Shown here one piece after another: positions 49,045-56,221 of a stretch of DNA of 64,000 nucleotides. The notes beneath the pieces were generated by a model. The model saw nothing but the letters and a program-made list of their open reading frames with translations. It made no database searches and was not told the DNA's origin. The DNA is taken from assembly GCA_964471915.1 (NCBI GenBank), contig CAYYID010000026.1, forward strand, positions 1 through 64,000. The letters run 5' to 3'. Source of the DNA: JAIEPW01 sp964471915 (GTDB lineage: Bacteria > Acidobacteriota > Terriglobia > Bryobacterales > Bryobacteraceae). Positions within the stretch are counted from its first letter, which is position 1. Each line of letters starts with the position of its first letter. The position numbers and the translations under genes were made by a program.

Positions 49045-51509
49045 CTGCCGCTGGCCGCCGGAGCGGTGCGCGCCGCGCAACCGGCGTCGCGCAGGGCCGT
49101 GTCGAAAAGCTCGCGGTACTGCTCCAGGCTACGCCGCCGGTCGTGCCGGTCCTCCACGCGCCGCCGCGCCGCCCGTCCCAGGTCCCGCCGCCGTCGCGGA
49201 TCCGCCAGCAGCGCGGCGATGGCGCGCGCGAACGCGGCCGCCTCCCCCTCGCCCCCCTCAATCAGAATCCCGGTCGTCTCGTCCACCACTTCCTCCACCG
49301 CGCCCACCCGCGCCGCCACCACCGGTTTGCTGCAGGCGAACGCCTCCAGAACCACCAGCGGCACCCCTTCGCTCCGCGACGGCAGCAGCACCACCGCGGC
49401 CTCCGCCAGCACCGGCGCGATCTCCGCCACGTGACCCAGGAATTCGAACAGGTGCGCCACGCCGCTCCGCGCCGCCGCCCCCCGCAGCGCCGCCGCCTCC
49501 CGCCCGTCGCCCGCCACCACCATCCGGAAGTCCTCCTCCGGCCGCAGCGCGCGCAACTCCCGCGCAATCTCCGGCAGCAGCTCCGGCCGCTTCACCGGAT
49601 CCAGGCGGCCGGCGAACACCACGCGGTATGGCCGCGCCTCCACAGCGCTCCGCGGATGGAATCGCTCCAGGTCCACCCCGTTGCGGATCAGCGCCACGCG
49701 CTCTTCCGGCGTCCCGCGCGCCACCAGCTCCGCCCGGTCGCGCCCCGACACCACGATCCGCGCGTCCAGGTGCTCCGCCACCGCGGCCGTGCAGGCCACG
49801 ATGCTCCAGCCGGCGTCCGCTGCGTGATGCACCAGATCGAACATCCGGATCTCCGGCGCCGCCTGCCGCACCAGCGGCAGCACGTCATAGCCGTGCAGCG
49901 CGTTTTGCACCACCAGCGCATCGCACTGCCGGTTGCGCACGATCGATAGCATCGCCGCCCCCGTGTGGTCCGCGCCCAGCCGGCGGAGGTCGAAGACGTG
50001 ATCCGCGCACGCCTCCCAGCGGTCCCGCCACCGATCGTCGCGGGAGTCCGTGGCCAGCACCAGGATCTCGTATTGTTCGCGGCCCAGCGCCGCCGCGATA
50101 TCCAGCAGCACCGCCTCCGCGCCGCCCACTCCCAGGTGCGGCGTCACCAGCGCCACCCGCGGACGTCCGGGGTCCACTCGCGCCACATAGTCCGCCGTCC
50201 GGATCAGCACCTCGCCCTGCAGCAGCGCCTGCGGCTGGAAACGCAGGTAAAACGAGAGATCGAAGAGCGCGCGCCCCGCCCGGCGGTTCGCCGTCTCCTT
50301 CCACCGCAGCGGAATCAGCCGCGCCGCCGAGCGTATCGGATACCGCGTCCACGACTCCAGCCGCAGCAGCTCCGCGTTGTACAGGTGCCGCCACGCATGT
50401 TCCAGCCAGCGCCCCGCGTATGGCAGACTCGCCGGATCCCACCGCGCCGCCGCATGGTCCGCCGCGCTCCCCGGACGGCGCCTCAGGAACGGGCGCATCG
50501 CCCTCCGCGGCACCGCCACCGATCCGTCCGGCAGCGCCGTGGACCGGCCCTCCTGGAGCGCCGCCAGCGCGGCCAGCTCCAGCGATTGCGTCTCCGGCGC
50601 GCGCCCCGCCGGCGGATACAGGAACACTGCCGCGCGCGATCGCTCCAGCGCCTGCCCCATTTCGCCCGGCTCCAGAGTCTCCCAGTCGAGGATAGGCGGC
50701 GTGCCCTCCGGCGCGGCGCCGACCACGCAAACGCTCGGCCGCCAGGTCCTCTTCACGCGCGCCCGGCCCTCGTCCCCGTAAAGCTCCGGGTGCTTCTCGC
50801 GGATCTGCTCCACCAGCTCGGCGTGATGCTCCCGGCCCACGTCCGAAAGCGACCGCCCCTGTTTGCGGTACGACCACAGCACTCGATCCAGGTGCACCCC
50901 GTGGCGCCCCACAGCCCCGAGCCGCAGCCACAGCTCCCAATCCTCGTACGCGAACAGCGCCTCGTCGTAACCCCCGGCCGCGTGAAACGCCTCGGCCCGC
51001 ACCAGCACCGCGTACGACACGATGTTGCGTTCGAGCAGATCGTACAGGTTGTACGCGGGCAGGCGCTCCAGGTAATTCTGAACCCCGAAGACCCGGTAGT
51101 CGCCGTACGCGAATGCCGCGTCCGCTTCCCGCAGCGCCGCCAGGCAACGGTGCACGAAATCCGGCCGCAGCAGGTCCTGGCAGTCCAGCGGGGCCAGAAA
51201 CTCCCCGCTGGCCGCGCGCGCTCCCGCGTTCCGCGCCGCCGACACGCCGCGGTGGTCCTGCTCCACGTAGCGATCCGCCAGCCGCGCTGCCTGCCGCAGC
51301 ATCGCGCGCGACTCCGGTTCGGTCGATCCATCGTCCACGATCACCAGTTCCACCGGGCCGTGCTCCTGCGTGCGCACGGACGCAATGGCTTCCAGCAACC
51401 CGGCGTCCGGGTTGTAACACGGAATGATGACGGAAACGGATTCGCCTGACACGGACACCCAGTCGGCCGGAGAAAATCGTCCGGCCAGATGATGGCTAGT
51501 GTAATCCAT
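49041..51509 (-). CDS. Bifunctional GT2-GT4 glycosyltransferase, first gene of the operon
   Basis: An 822-residue protein built like the 837-residue one but lacking its C-terminal module. The GT2 domain (residues 25-260) has SVIIPCYNPDAGLLEAIASV, VIVDDGSTEPES and FAYEDWELWLRL. Its metal motif reads D109-C-Q-D112, with Gln where the second Asp of DxD would be. A linker (about 260-430) leads to a GT4 domain (VALVTPHLGVGGAEAVLLDI, VVFAGRLDPVKRPELL, SRSEGVPLVVLEAFA with the E-x7-E pair). It is probably cytoplasmic and membrane-associated. It heads the six-gene minus-strand operon and diverges from the epimerase across 26 bp. Confidence 0.86.
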   Translation of the reverse strand: MDYTSHHLAGRFSPADWVSVSGESVSVIIPCYNPDAGLLEAIASVRTQEHGPVELVIVDDGSTEPESRAMLRQAARLADRYVEQDHRGVSAARNAGARAASGEFLAPLDCQDLLRPDFVHRCLAALREADAAFAYGDYRVFGVQNYLERLPAYNLYDLLERNIVSYAVLVRAEAFHAAGGYDEALFAYEDWELWLRLGAVGRHGVHLDRVLWSYRKQGRSLSDVGREHHAELVEQIREKHPELYGDEGRARVKRTWRPSVCVVGAAPEGTPPILDWETLEPGEMGQALERSRAAVFLYPPAGRAPETQSLELAALAALQEGRSTALPDGSVAVPRRAMRPFLRRRPGSAADHAAARWDPASLPYAGRWLEHAWRHLYNAELLRLESWTRYPIRSAARLIPLRWKETANRRAGRALFDLSFYLRFQPQALLQGEVLIRTADYVARVDPGRPRVALVTPHLGVGGAEAVLLDIAAALGREQYEILVLATDSRDDRWRDRWEACADHVFDLRRLGADHTGAAMLSIVRNRQCDALVVQNALHGYDVLPLVRQAAPEIRMFDLVHHAADAGWSIVACTAAVAEHLDARIVVSGRDRAELVARGTPEERVALIRNGVDLERFHPRSAVEARPYRVVFAGRLDPVKRPELLPEIARELRALRPEEDFRMVVAGDGREAAALRGAAARSGVAHLFEFLGHVAEIAPVLAEAAVVLLPSRSEGVPLVVLEAFACSKPVVAARVGAVEEVVDETTGILIEGGEGEAAAFARAIAALLADPRRRRDLGRAARRRVEDRHDRRRSLEQYRELFDTALRDAGCAARTAPAASGR

Positions 51510-51535
51510 CGGGCGGTTCTGGTAGGCTCTCAGGA

Positions 51536-52579
51536 ATGTCCTTACGTCCGGATTCCCCCGCGCGCCTGGCCGGCGCGCGCGCCCTCGTCACGGGAGGCGC
51601 GGGATTCCTCGGTTCGCACGTCGTGGAATCGCTGCTCGGCGCCGGTTGCGCCGTGGTGGTCCTCGACGACCTGAGCGCCGGATCCCCGGACCAGGTTCCC
51701 GCTGCCGCCCGCCTCGAAGCCGGCAGCATTCTCGATCAGGATCTGGTCGCACGGCTCTTCCACGAACAGCAGTTCGACTACGTCTACCACCTGGCGGCGT
51801 TCGCGGCCGAAAATCTCAGCCACCACGTCCGCCGCCTGAATTACCAGGTGAACGTCCTCGGCACCGCCAACCTCATCAACGAAGCCGTGCGCCACCGCGT
51901 GCGCACCTTCGTGTTCGCTTCCACCGCGGGCGTCTACGGCAGCCGGAACGGACTGCTTTCCGAGAGCGATACGCCGCGCCCCGAGGATCCCTACGCCATC
52001 GCCAAGTACGCCATGGAACTGGACCTGCAGGCGGCTTCGTCGTACTTCGGCTTGCCGTTCGTCGCCTTCCGGCTCCACAACGTTTACGGCGAGCGCCAGG
52101 ATCTCTCCGACCGCTACCGCAACGTCGTGGGCATCCATCTGCGCCAGGCCCTGGCCGGCGAGCCGCTCACCATCTTCGGGGATGGCCGGCAACTGCGGCA
52201 CTTCACCTACGTGAAGGACATCGCCGCGCCCATCGCGACCTGCGTATTGCAGCCGCGCGCGCTGGGCCGCGTCATCAACATCGGTTCCGCGCAGCCGCGC
52301 TCCGTGCTCGAACTGTCCCGGCTGGTGGCCGGCGCGCTCGGCGTCGCGTGGAACGTCTCGCACGAGCCGCCCCGCCCCGAAGCGCGGCAGATCCTGTTGG
52401 ATCACTCGCTGGCCCGGGAGATCTTCGGTCCCTTGCCGCAGACCAGCCTGGAGAACGGGGTCGTCGCCACGGCACGCTGGGCCCGCGCCAATTACCGCGA
52501 GGTCCGGTCGTCCGCCGAAGTCGAGGTCGCCGCGGGACTGCCGCCCGCCTGGCGCGCCCGCGCCGCATCCACCGGCTAG
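51536..52579 (+). CDS. NAD-dependent sugar epimerase/dehydratase (UDP-glucose 4-epimerase-like)
   Basis: A 347-residue SDR-family enzyme acting on nucleotide sugars. The NAD motif GGAGFLG is at residues 20-26, the catalytic Ser/Thr in FASTAGVYG (about 129-130), and the Tyr-x3-Lys pair is Y153/K157 (YAIAK). Other features fit GalE-like 4-epimerases (HNVYGERQDLSDRYRNVV, FTYVKDIAAPI). A C-terminal extension rich in Ala/Arg follows. It diverges from the glycosylation operon with only 26 bp between starts, so it probably provides an activated sugar for it, and both promoters must overlap the neighbour's coding start. Confidence 0.86.
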   Translation: MSLRPDSPARLAGARALVTGGAGFLGSHVVESLLGAGCAVVVLDDLSAGSPDQVPAAARLEAGSILDQDLVARLFHEQQFDYVYHLAAFAAENLSHHVRRLNYQVNVLGTANLINEAVRHRVRTFVFASTAGVYGSRNGLLSESDTPRPEDPYAIAKYAMELDLQAASSYFGLPFVAFRLHNVYGERQDLSDRYRNVVGIHLRQALAGEPLTIFGDGRQLRHFTYVKDIAAPIATCVLQPRALGRVINIGSAQPRSVLELSRLVAGALGVAWNVSHEPPRPEARQILLDHSLAREIFGPLPQTSLENGVVATARWARANYREVRSSAEVEVAAGLPPAWRARAASTG

Positions 52580-52729
52580 CCGCCACGCGCGGTCGCCACT
52601 TCGATCTTCAGCGCCATGTGATCGAACGCTCCCGCATACTCGACGCCGGACAGTAGGCGCAGAGCAACCAGGGCAAGGGTTGGAACAATCCCGCAGGCCG
52701 GTGCCGGGCCTTCTAAGTGATTGATTCTG

Positions 52730-52805
52730 TGGTGAGCCGGGCGGGGCTCGAACCCGCGACCACCGCATTAAAAGTGCGATGCTCTACCAACTGAGCTACC
52801 GGCCC
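52730..52805 (-). tRNA. tRNA-Lys (anticodon TTT)
   Basis: A canonical 76-base tRNA including a genomically encoded CCA. Read on the minus strand: acceptor GGGCCGG/CCGGCTC, TAGCTCAGTTGGTAGAGC D arm, anticodon loop CTTTTAA giving TTT, 5-base variable loop, and T arm GCGGGTTCGAGCCCCGC. Discriminator A is as expected for lysine. The flanking 150 bp towards the epimerase hold nothing I can identify. Confidence 0.96.
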
Positions 52806-52833
52806 CGGAGGGAAGAAAGCGCGAACAGTTCTC

Positions 52834-52861
52834 AGGATAACATGCGGGTCCGCTGTGCCAG
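52834..52861 (-). promoter_or_regulatory. Candidate tRNA-Lys promoter
   Basis: On the minus strand a -35-like CTGGCA (52856-52861) and a -10-like TATCCT (52834-52839) are 16 bases apart, about 28 bp before the tRNA. Both match 4-5 of 6 consensus bases. It lies next to the divergent thrB start. Confidence 0.35.
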
Positions 52862-52870
52862 AATAAGAGC

Positions 52871-53770
52871 TTGTCCCGCTGGTTCACCTTGCGGGTTCCC
52901 GCGTCGAGCGCCAATCTCGGACCTGGCTTCGACGCGCTGGGGCTCGCCATCGATATCCCGCTGGTCTGCCGTTTCCGCCGCGCGGGGGAACTGCGCATCG
53001 CCGTCTCCGGACGCGATGCCGCCAGCATCCCGACCTCCCCGGACAACCTGATCTGGCAGACCGCCCTGCAGGTAGCCGCGGACGTCGGCGAAACGTTGCC
53101 GCCGGTCGAGCTTGAGATCGAGAACCAGATCCCGCTCGGCAAGGGACTCGGCTCCAGCGCCGCGGCGCTCACCGCGGGCGTGGTGATCGCGGCCGAATTG
53201 CTCGACCTCCATTGGAAGCGCTCCCGCGTTTTGGACGAAGCCGCGCGCATCGAAGGCCATCCGGACAACGTCGCGGCCTGCGTGCTTGGCTCGCTGGTGA
53301 CCAGCGCGATCGACTCCGGGGGCGTCGCCCGCGCCGTACGTCTGGAACTCGCCGAGCACTTCCGCATCGCGGTGGTGGTGCCCGACTTCATCCTGCCGAC
53401 CTCGGAAGCGCGCGCCGTGCTGCCGTCGAGCTATTCCCGCGAGGACACCGTGTTCAATGTGCAGCGCAGCGCGCTGCTGATCGCGGCGCTGGCGACGGGG
53501 GCCAGCGCCGCGTTCCCGGCGGCGCTGGAGGATCGCCTCCACCAGCCGTACCGGGTGCCGCTGGTGCCGGGACTCGACGAGATCCTGCGCCTGCGCGCGC
53601 CGGGACTGCTGGGCTGCGCGCTTTCGGGCGCCGGTCCGAGCATCCTCGTGTTCCTGGAGCGTGGTTATGAGCCGGTGAGCGACCTGGTGCGCCAGATCTT
53701 TGCGAGCCATGGCCACGCGGCCGAGGTTCTGGACGCGGCGATCGACCGCGCAGGCTACCGCCTGGAGTAA
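52871..53770 (+). CDS. thrB: Homoserine kinase
   Basis: A 299-residue GHMP-family kinase that phosphorylates homoserine in threonine synthesis. The substrate loop is PASSANLGPGFDALGLA near residues 10-26. The ATP-binding motif PLGKGLGSSAAA is at residues 88-99. The HPDNVAACVLGS and LSGAGPSILVFL segments complete the fold. The start is TTG 52871; the nearby ATG at 52842 is out of frame. Ribosome-binding support is weak. It lies 9 bp before the amidase gene and may be co-transcribed with it. No thrA or thrC is nearby. Confidence 0.94.
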   Translation: MSRWFTLRVPASSANLGPGFDALGLAIDIPLVCRFRRAGELRIAVSGRDAASIPTSPDNLIWQTALQVAADVGETLPPVELEIENQIPLGKGLGSSAAALTAGVVIAAELLDLHWKRSRVLDEAARIEGHPDNVAACVLGSLVTSAIDSGGVARAVRLELAEHFRIAVVVPDFILPTSEARAVLPSSYSREDTVFNVQRSALLIAALATGASAAFPAALEDRLHQPYRVPLVPGLDEILRLRAPGLLGCALSGAGPSILVFLERGYEPVSDLVRQIFASHGHAAEVLDAAIDRAGYRLE

Positions 53771-53779
53771 GATCCTCAG

Positions 53780-55261
53780 ATGGCCGACAAGCGACTGACC
53801 CGGCGCGAAGTGGCGCGGCTGGCCGCGGCCGCGGCAACCGCCCCGGCGATCGCGGCGCCGGCCTCGGAACTGTGCTTCCTCAGCGCCGTGGAACTCGCGG
53901 CGCGGATCCGCGCCCGCAAAATCTCCGCGGTCGAGGTGCTGGAAGCGCACCTGAAACAGATCGAACGAGTCAATCCTAAGGTCAACGCGATCGTTACGCT
54001 GGTGGCGGAGCAGGCACTCGCCGAAGCCAAACGCGCGGACAACGAGAAGCAGCCGCGCGGCCCGCTCCACGGCCTGCCCATCGCGCATAAGGACCTCGAA
54101 GACACCAAGGGCATCCGCACCACCTACGGTTCGCCGCTGTTCCGCGATCATGTCCCCACCGAGGACGCCCTGCTCGTCGAGCGGCTGCGCGCGGCGGGCG
54201 CGATCGCGCTGGGCAAGACCAACACGCCGGAGTTCGGCGCGGGGTCGCAGACGTTCAACCCGGTGTTCGGCGCGACGCGCAATCCTTACGACCTTACGAA
54301 GACCTGCGGCGGTTCGAGCGGCGGCGCGGCGGTGGCGCTGGCCTGCGGGATGATCCCGCTCGCCGACGGCAGCGATACCGGAGGCTCGCTGCGCAACCCG
54401 GCGTCGTTCTGCAACGTCGTCGGGTCCCGGGTGGCGCCGGGACGCATCCCAAAGAAAGCCGCGGGCCTCGCGTTCTCACCTTTGAGCGTCGAAGGACCCA
54501 TGGGTCGCAGTGTCGCCGACGTCGCGCTGCTGCTGAGCGCGCTCGCCGGACCGGATCCGCGGAGTCCGATTGCGATCTCCGAGCCGGGAGCGGTGTTCGC
54601 CGGCAAGCTGGATCGCAGCTTCCGTGGAACCCGCGTCGCGTTCTTCAAGAACCTCGGCGGCCTGCCCTTCGATCCCCGAGTCCGGACCATCGTTGAAGCG
54701 CAGCAGCAGGTCTTCCGGGACCTCGGCTGCACCGTGGACATCGCCGAGCCGGATTTCGGCGGCGCCGACGAGGCCTTCAAGACCCTGCGCGCGCAGGCGT
54801 TCGAAGCCAACCACGGCGAGAAGGTCCGCCGGCACCGCGAGCAGATCAAGGCGACCATTCAGTGGGAGGTGGACCGCGGGGCGCGCCTCACTGCTCCCGA
54901 GATCAACCGCGCCGAAGCGCTGCGCGCGGCGCTCTGGAACCGCTTTCAGAAGTTCCTGGAGCGCTACGAGTACTTCGTGCTGCCGGTGTCGCAGGTTCCG
55001 CCCTTCGACGTGCACCAGGAGTTCGTCACCGAGATCGACGGCGTGAAGATGGAGACGTACATCGACTGGATGAAGTCCTGCTGGTACATTTCGCTGACCG
55101 GCAATCCGGCGATCTCGGTGCCGGCGGGCTTCACTCCAGAAGGGCTGCCGGTGGGGATCCAGATCGTGGGACGGCACCGCGCCGAGTTCAGCGTCCTGCA
55201 GGTTGCGCACGCGTTCGAACGGGCCACCCGCACCGGCGAGCAGCGCCCGCCAGTGGCCTGA
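53780..55261 (+). CDS. Amidase-signature family hydrolase, possibly exported
   Basis: A 493-residue enzyme of the amidase signature family. The catalytic triad is visible: K104 in IAHKDLED, the cis-Ser in CGGSSGGAA (S180), and the nucleophile S203 in SDTGGSLRNPA. The N-terminus has a twin-arginine-like segment (TRREVARLAAAAATAPAIAAP), which may export it or be a plain extension. The C-terminal region (NPAISVPAGFTPEGLPVGIQIVG) is typical. It could hydrolyse an amide, peptide or nitrile-derived substrate; no GatB or GatC partner is present, so it is unlikely to be the tRNA amidotransferase subunit. It starts 9 bp after thrB. Confidence 0.9.
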   Translation: MADKRLTRREVARLAAAAATAPAIAAPASELCFLSAVELAARIRARKISAVEVLEAHLKQIERVNPKVNAIVTLVAEQALAEAKRADNEKQPRGPLHGLPIAHKDLEDTKGIRTTYGSPLFRDHVPTEDALLVERLRAAGAIALGKTNTPEFGAGSQTFNPVFGATRNPYDLTKTCGGSSGGAAVALACGMIPLADGSDTGGSLRNPASFCNVVGSRVAPGRIPKKAAGLAFSPLSVEGPMGRSVADVALLLSALAGPDPRSPIAISEPGAVFAGKLDRSFRGTRVAFFKNLGGLPFDPRVRTIVEAQQQVFRDLGCTVDIAEPDFGGADEAFKTLRAQAFEANHGEKVRRHREQIKATIQWEVDRGARLTAPEINRAEALRAALWNRFQKFLERYEYFVLPVSQVPPFDVHQEFVTEIDGVKMETYIDWMKSCWYISLTGNPAISVPAGFTPEGLPVGIQIVGRHRAEFSVLQVAHAFERATRTGEQRPPVA

Positions 55262-55270
55262 GGCAACGCC

Positions 55271-56221
55271 GTGCTGCCCCTGTTCGGACCGCCCGAGAAT
55301 CCGTTCCGTGACGCGCTCGCCGAGCGCCTGCGGCGCCTGGCCGGCGAGCGCATCTATCTCGGCACCAGTTCCTGGAAGTACGAAGGGTGGCTCGACCAGA
55401 TCTACACGCGCGAGCGCTACCTGACGCGCGGAAGGTTCTCGCAGAAGCGCTTTGAGCAGGAGTGCCTGGCCGAGTACGCCGAGGTGTTCCCGATCGTGTG
55501 CGGCGATTTCAGCTTCTACCAGTTCCCCACGGACGACTTCTGGCGGAAGCTTTTCGGCTCCGCGCCTCCGGAGCTGAAGTTCGCGCTGAAAGTGCCTGAG
55601 GAGATCACGGTTAAGGCCTGGCCCATCCATGCGCGCTACGGTCCGCGCGCCGGCCTGGCCAACGAGAACTTCCTGAACGCGGAGGTGTTCCGTGCCCTGT
55701 TCGCCGAACCGCTGGAGCCGTATCGCGAGCGGATCGAGGTGCTGATCTTCGAATTCGGCGCGTTCGGACCCCGGTCCTACGACCGCCTGGACGACTTTCG
55801 CGCGGATCTGGAGGCGTTTCTCGGCGCGCTGCCGCCCGGCTTCCGCTACGCGGTCGAGATCCGCAACCCGGAGCTATTGACGCCGCGGTACCTCGACATC
55901 CTGCGCAATGCCGGCGCGGCGCACGTGCTGAACGCCTGGACCCGGATGCCGGCGCTCGCCGAGCAGCTCGCCACGCCCGGGATCTTCACCACGGACTTCA
56001 CCGTGGTGCGGGCGCTGCTCCGCCAGGGCCGGCCGTATGAGCGAGCCGTGGAGATGTTCTCGCCGTACTCCGAGGTGAAAGATCCCAACCCCGAGACGCG
56101 GGCCGCCCTGCGCAGCCTGATCGCGCAGGAGCGCGACCGCAAGCGCACGGCGTACATCTTCGTGAACAACCGCCTGGAGGGGAATGCTCCCAAGACCATC
56201 GAAGCCCTCATTGCCGATTGA
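55271..56221 (+). CDS. DUF72 family protein
   Basis: A 316-residue protein with a TIM-barrel-like fold. DUF72 features are IYLGTSSWKYEGWLDQIYT near the N-terminus, FSFYQFPTDDFWRKLF, LKFALKVPEEITVK and RYAVEIRNPELLTPRYLDIL. The family is widespread and its function unknown. The start is GTG 55271, 9 bp after the amidase stop. The last 38 bp overlap the start of hrpB, so the genes are probably one unit with thrB and the amidase. Confidence 0.88.
   Translation: MLPLFGPPENPFRDALAERLRRLAGERIYLGTSSWKYEGWLDQIYTRERYLTRGRFSQKRFEQECLAEYAEVFPIVCGDFSFYQFPTDDFWRKLFGSAPPELKFALKVPEEITVKAWPIHARYGPRAGLANENFLNAEVFRALFAEPLEPYRERIEVLIFEFGAFGPRSYDRLDDFRADLEAFLGALPPGFRYAVEIRNPELLTPRYLDILRNAGAAHVLNAWTRMPALAEQLATPGIFTTDFTVVRALLRQGRPYERAVEMFSPYSEVKDPNPETRAALRSLIAQERDRKRTAYIFVNNRLEGNAPKTIEALIAD

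Noticed and set aside
45494..49434. Long plus-strand open frames antisense to the glycosyltransferases and the hydrolase
   Set aside because: They are Arg/His-rich shadows of well-supported minus-strand genes and lack start signals and domains.
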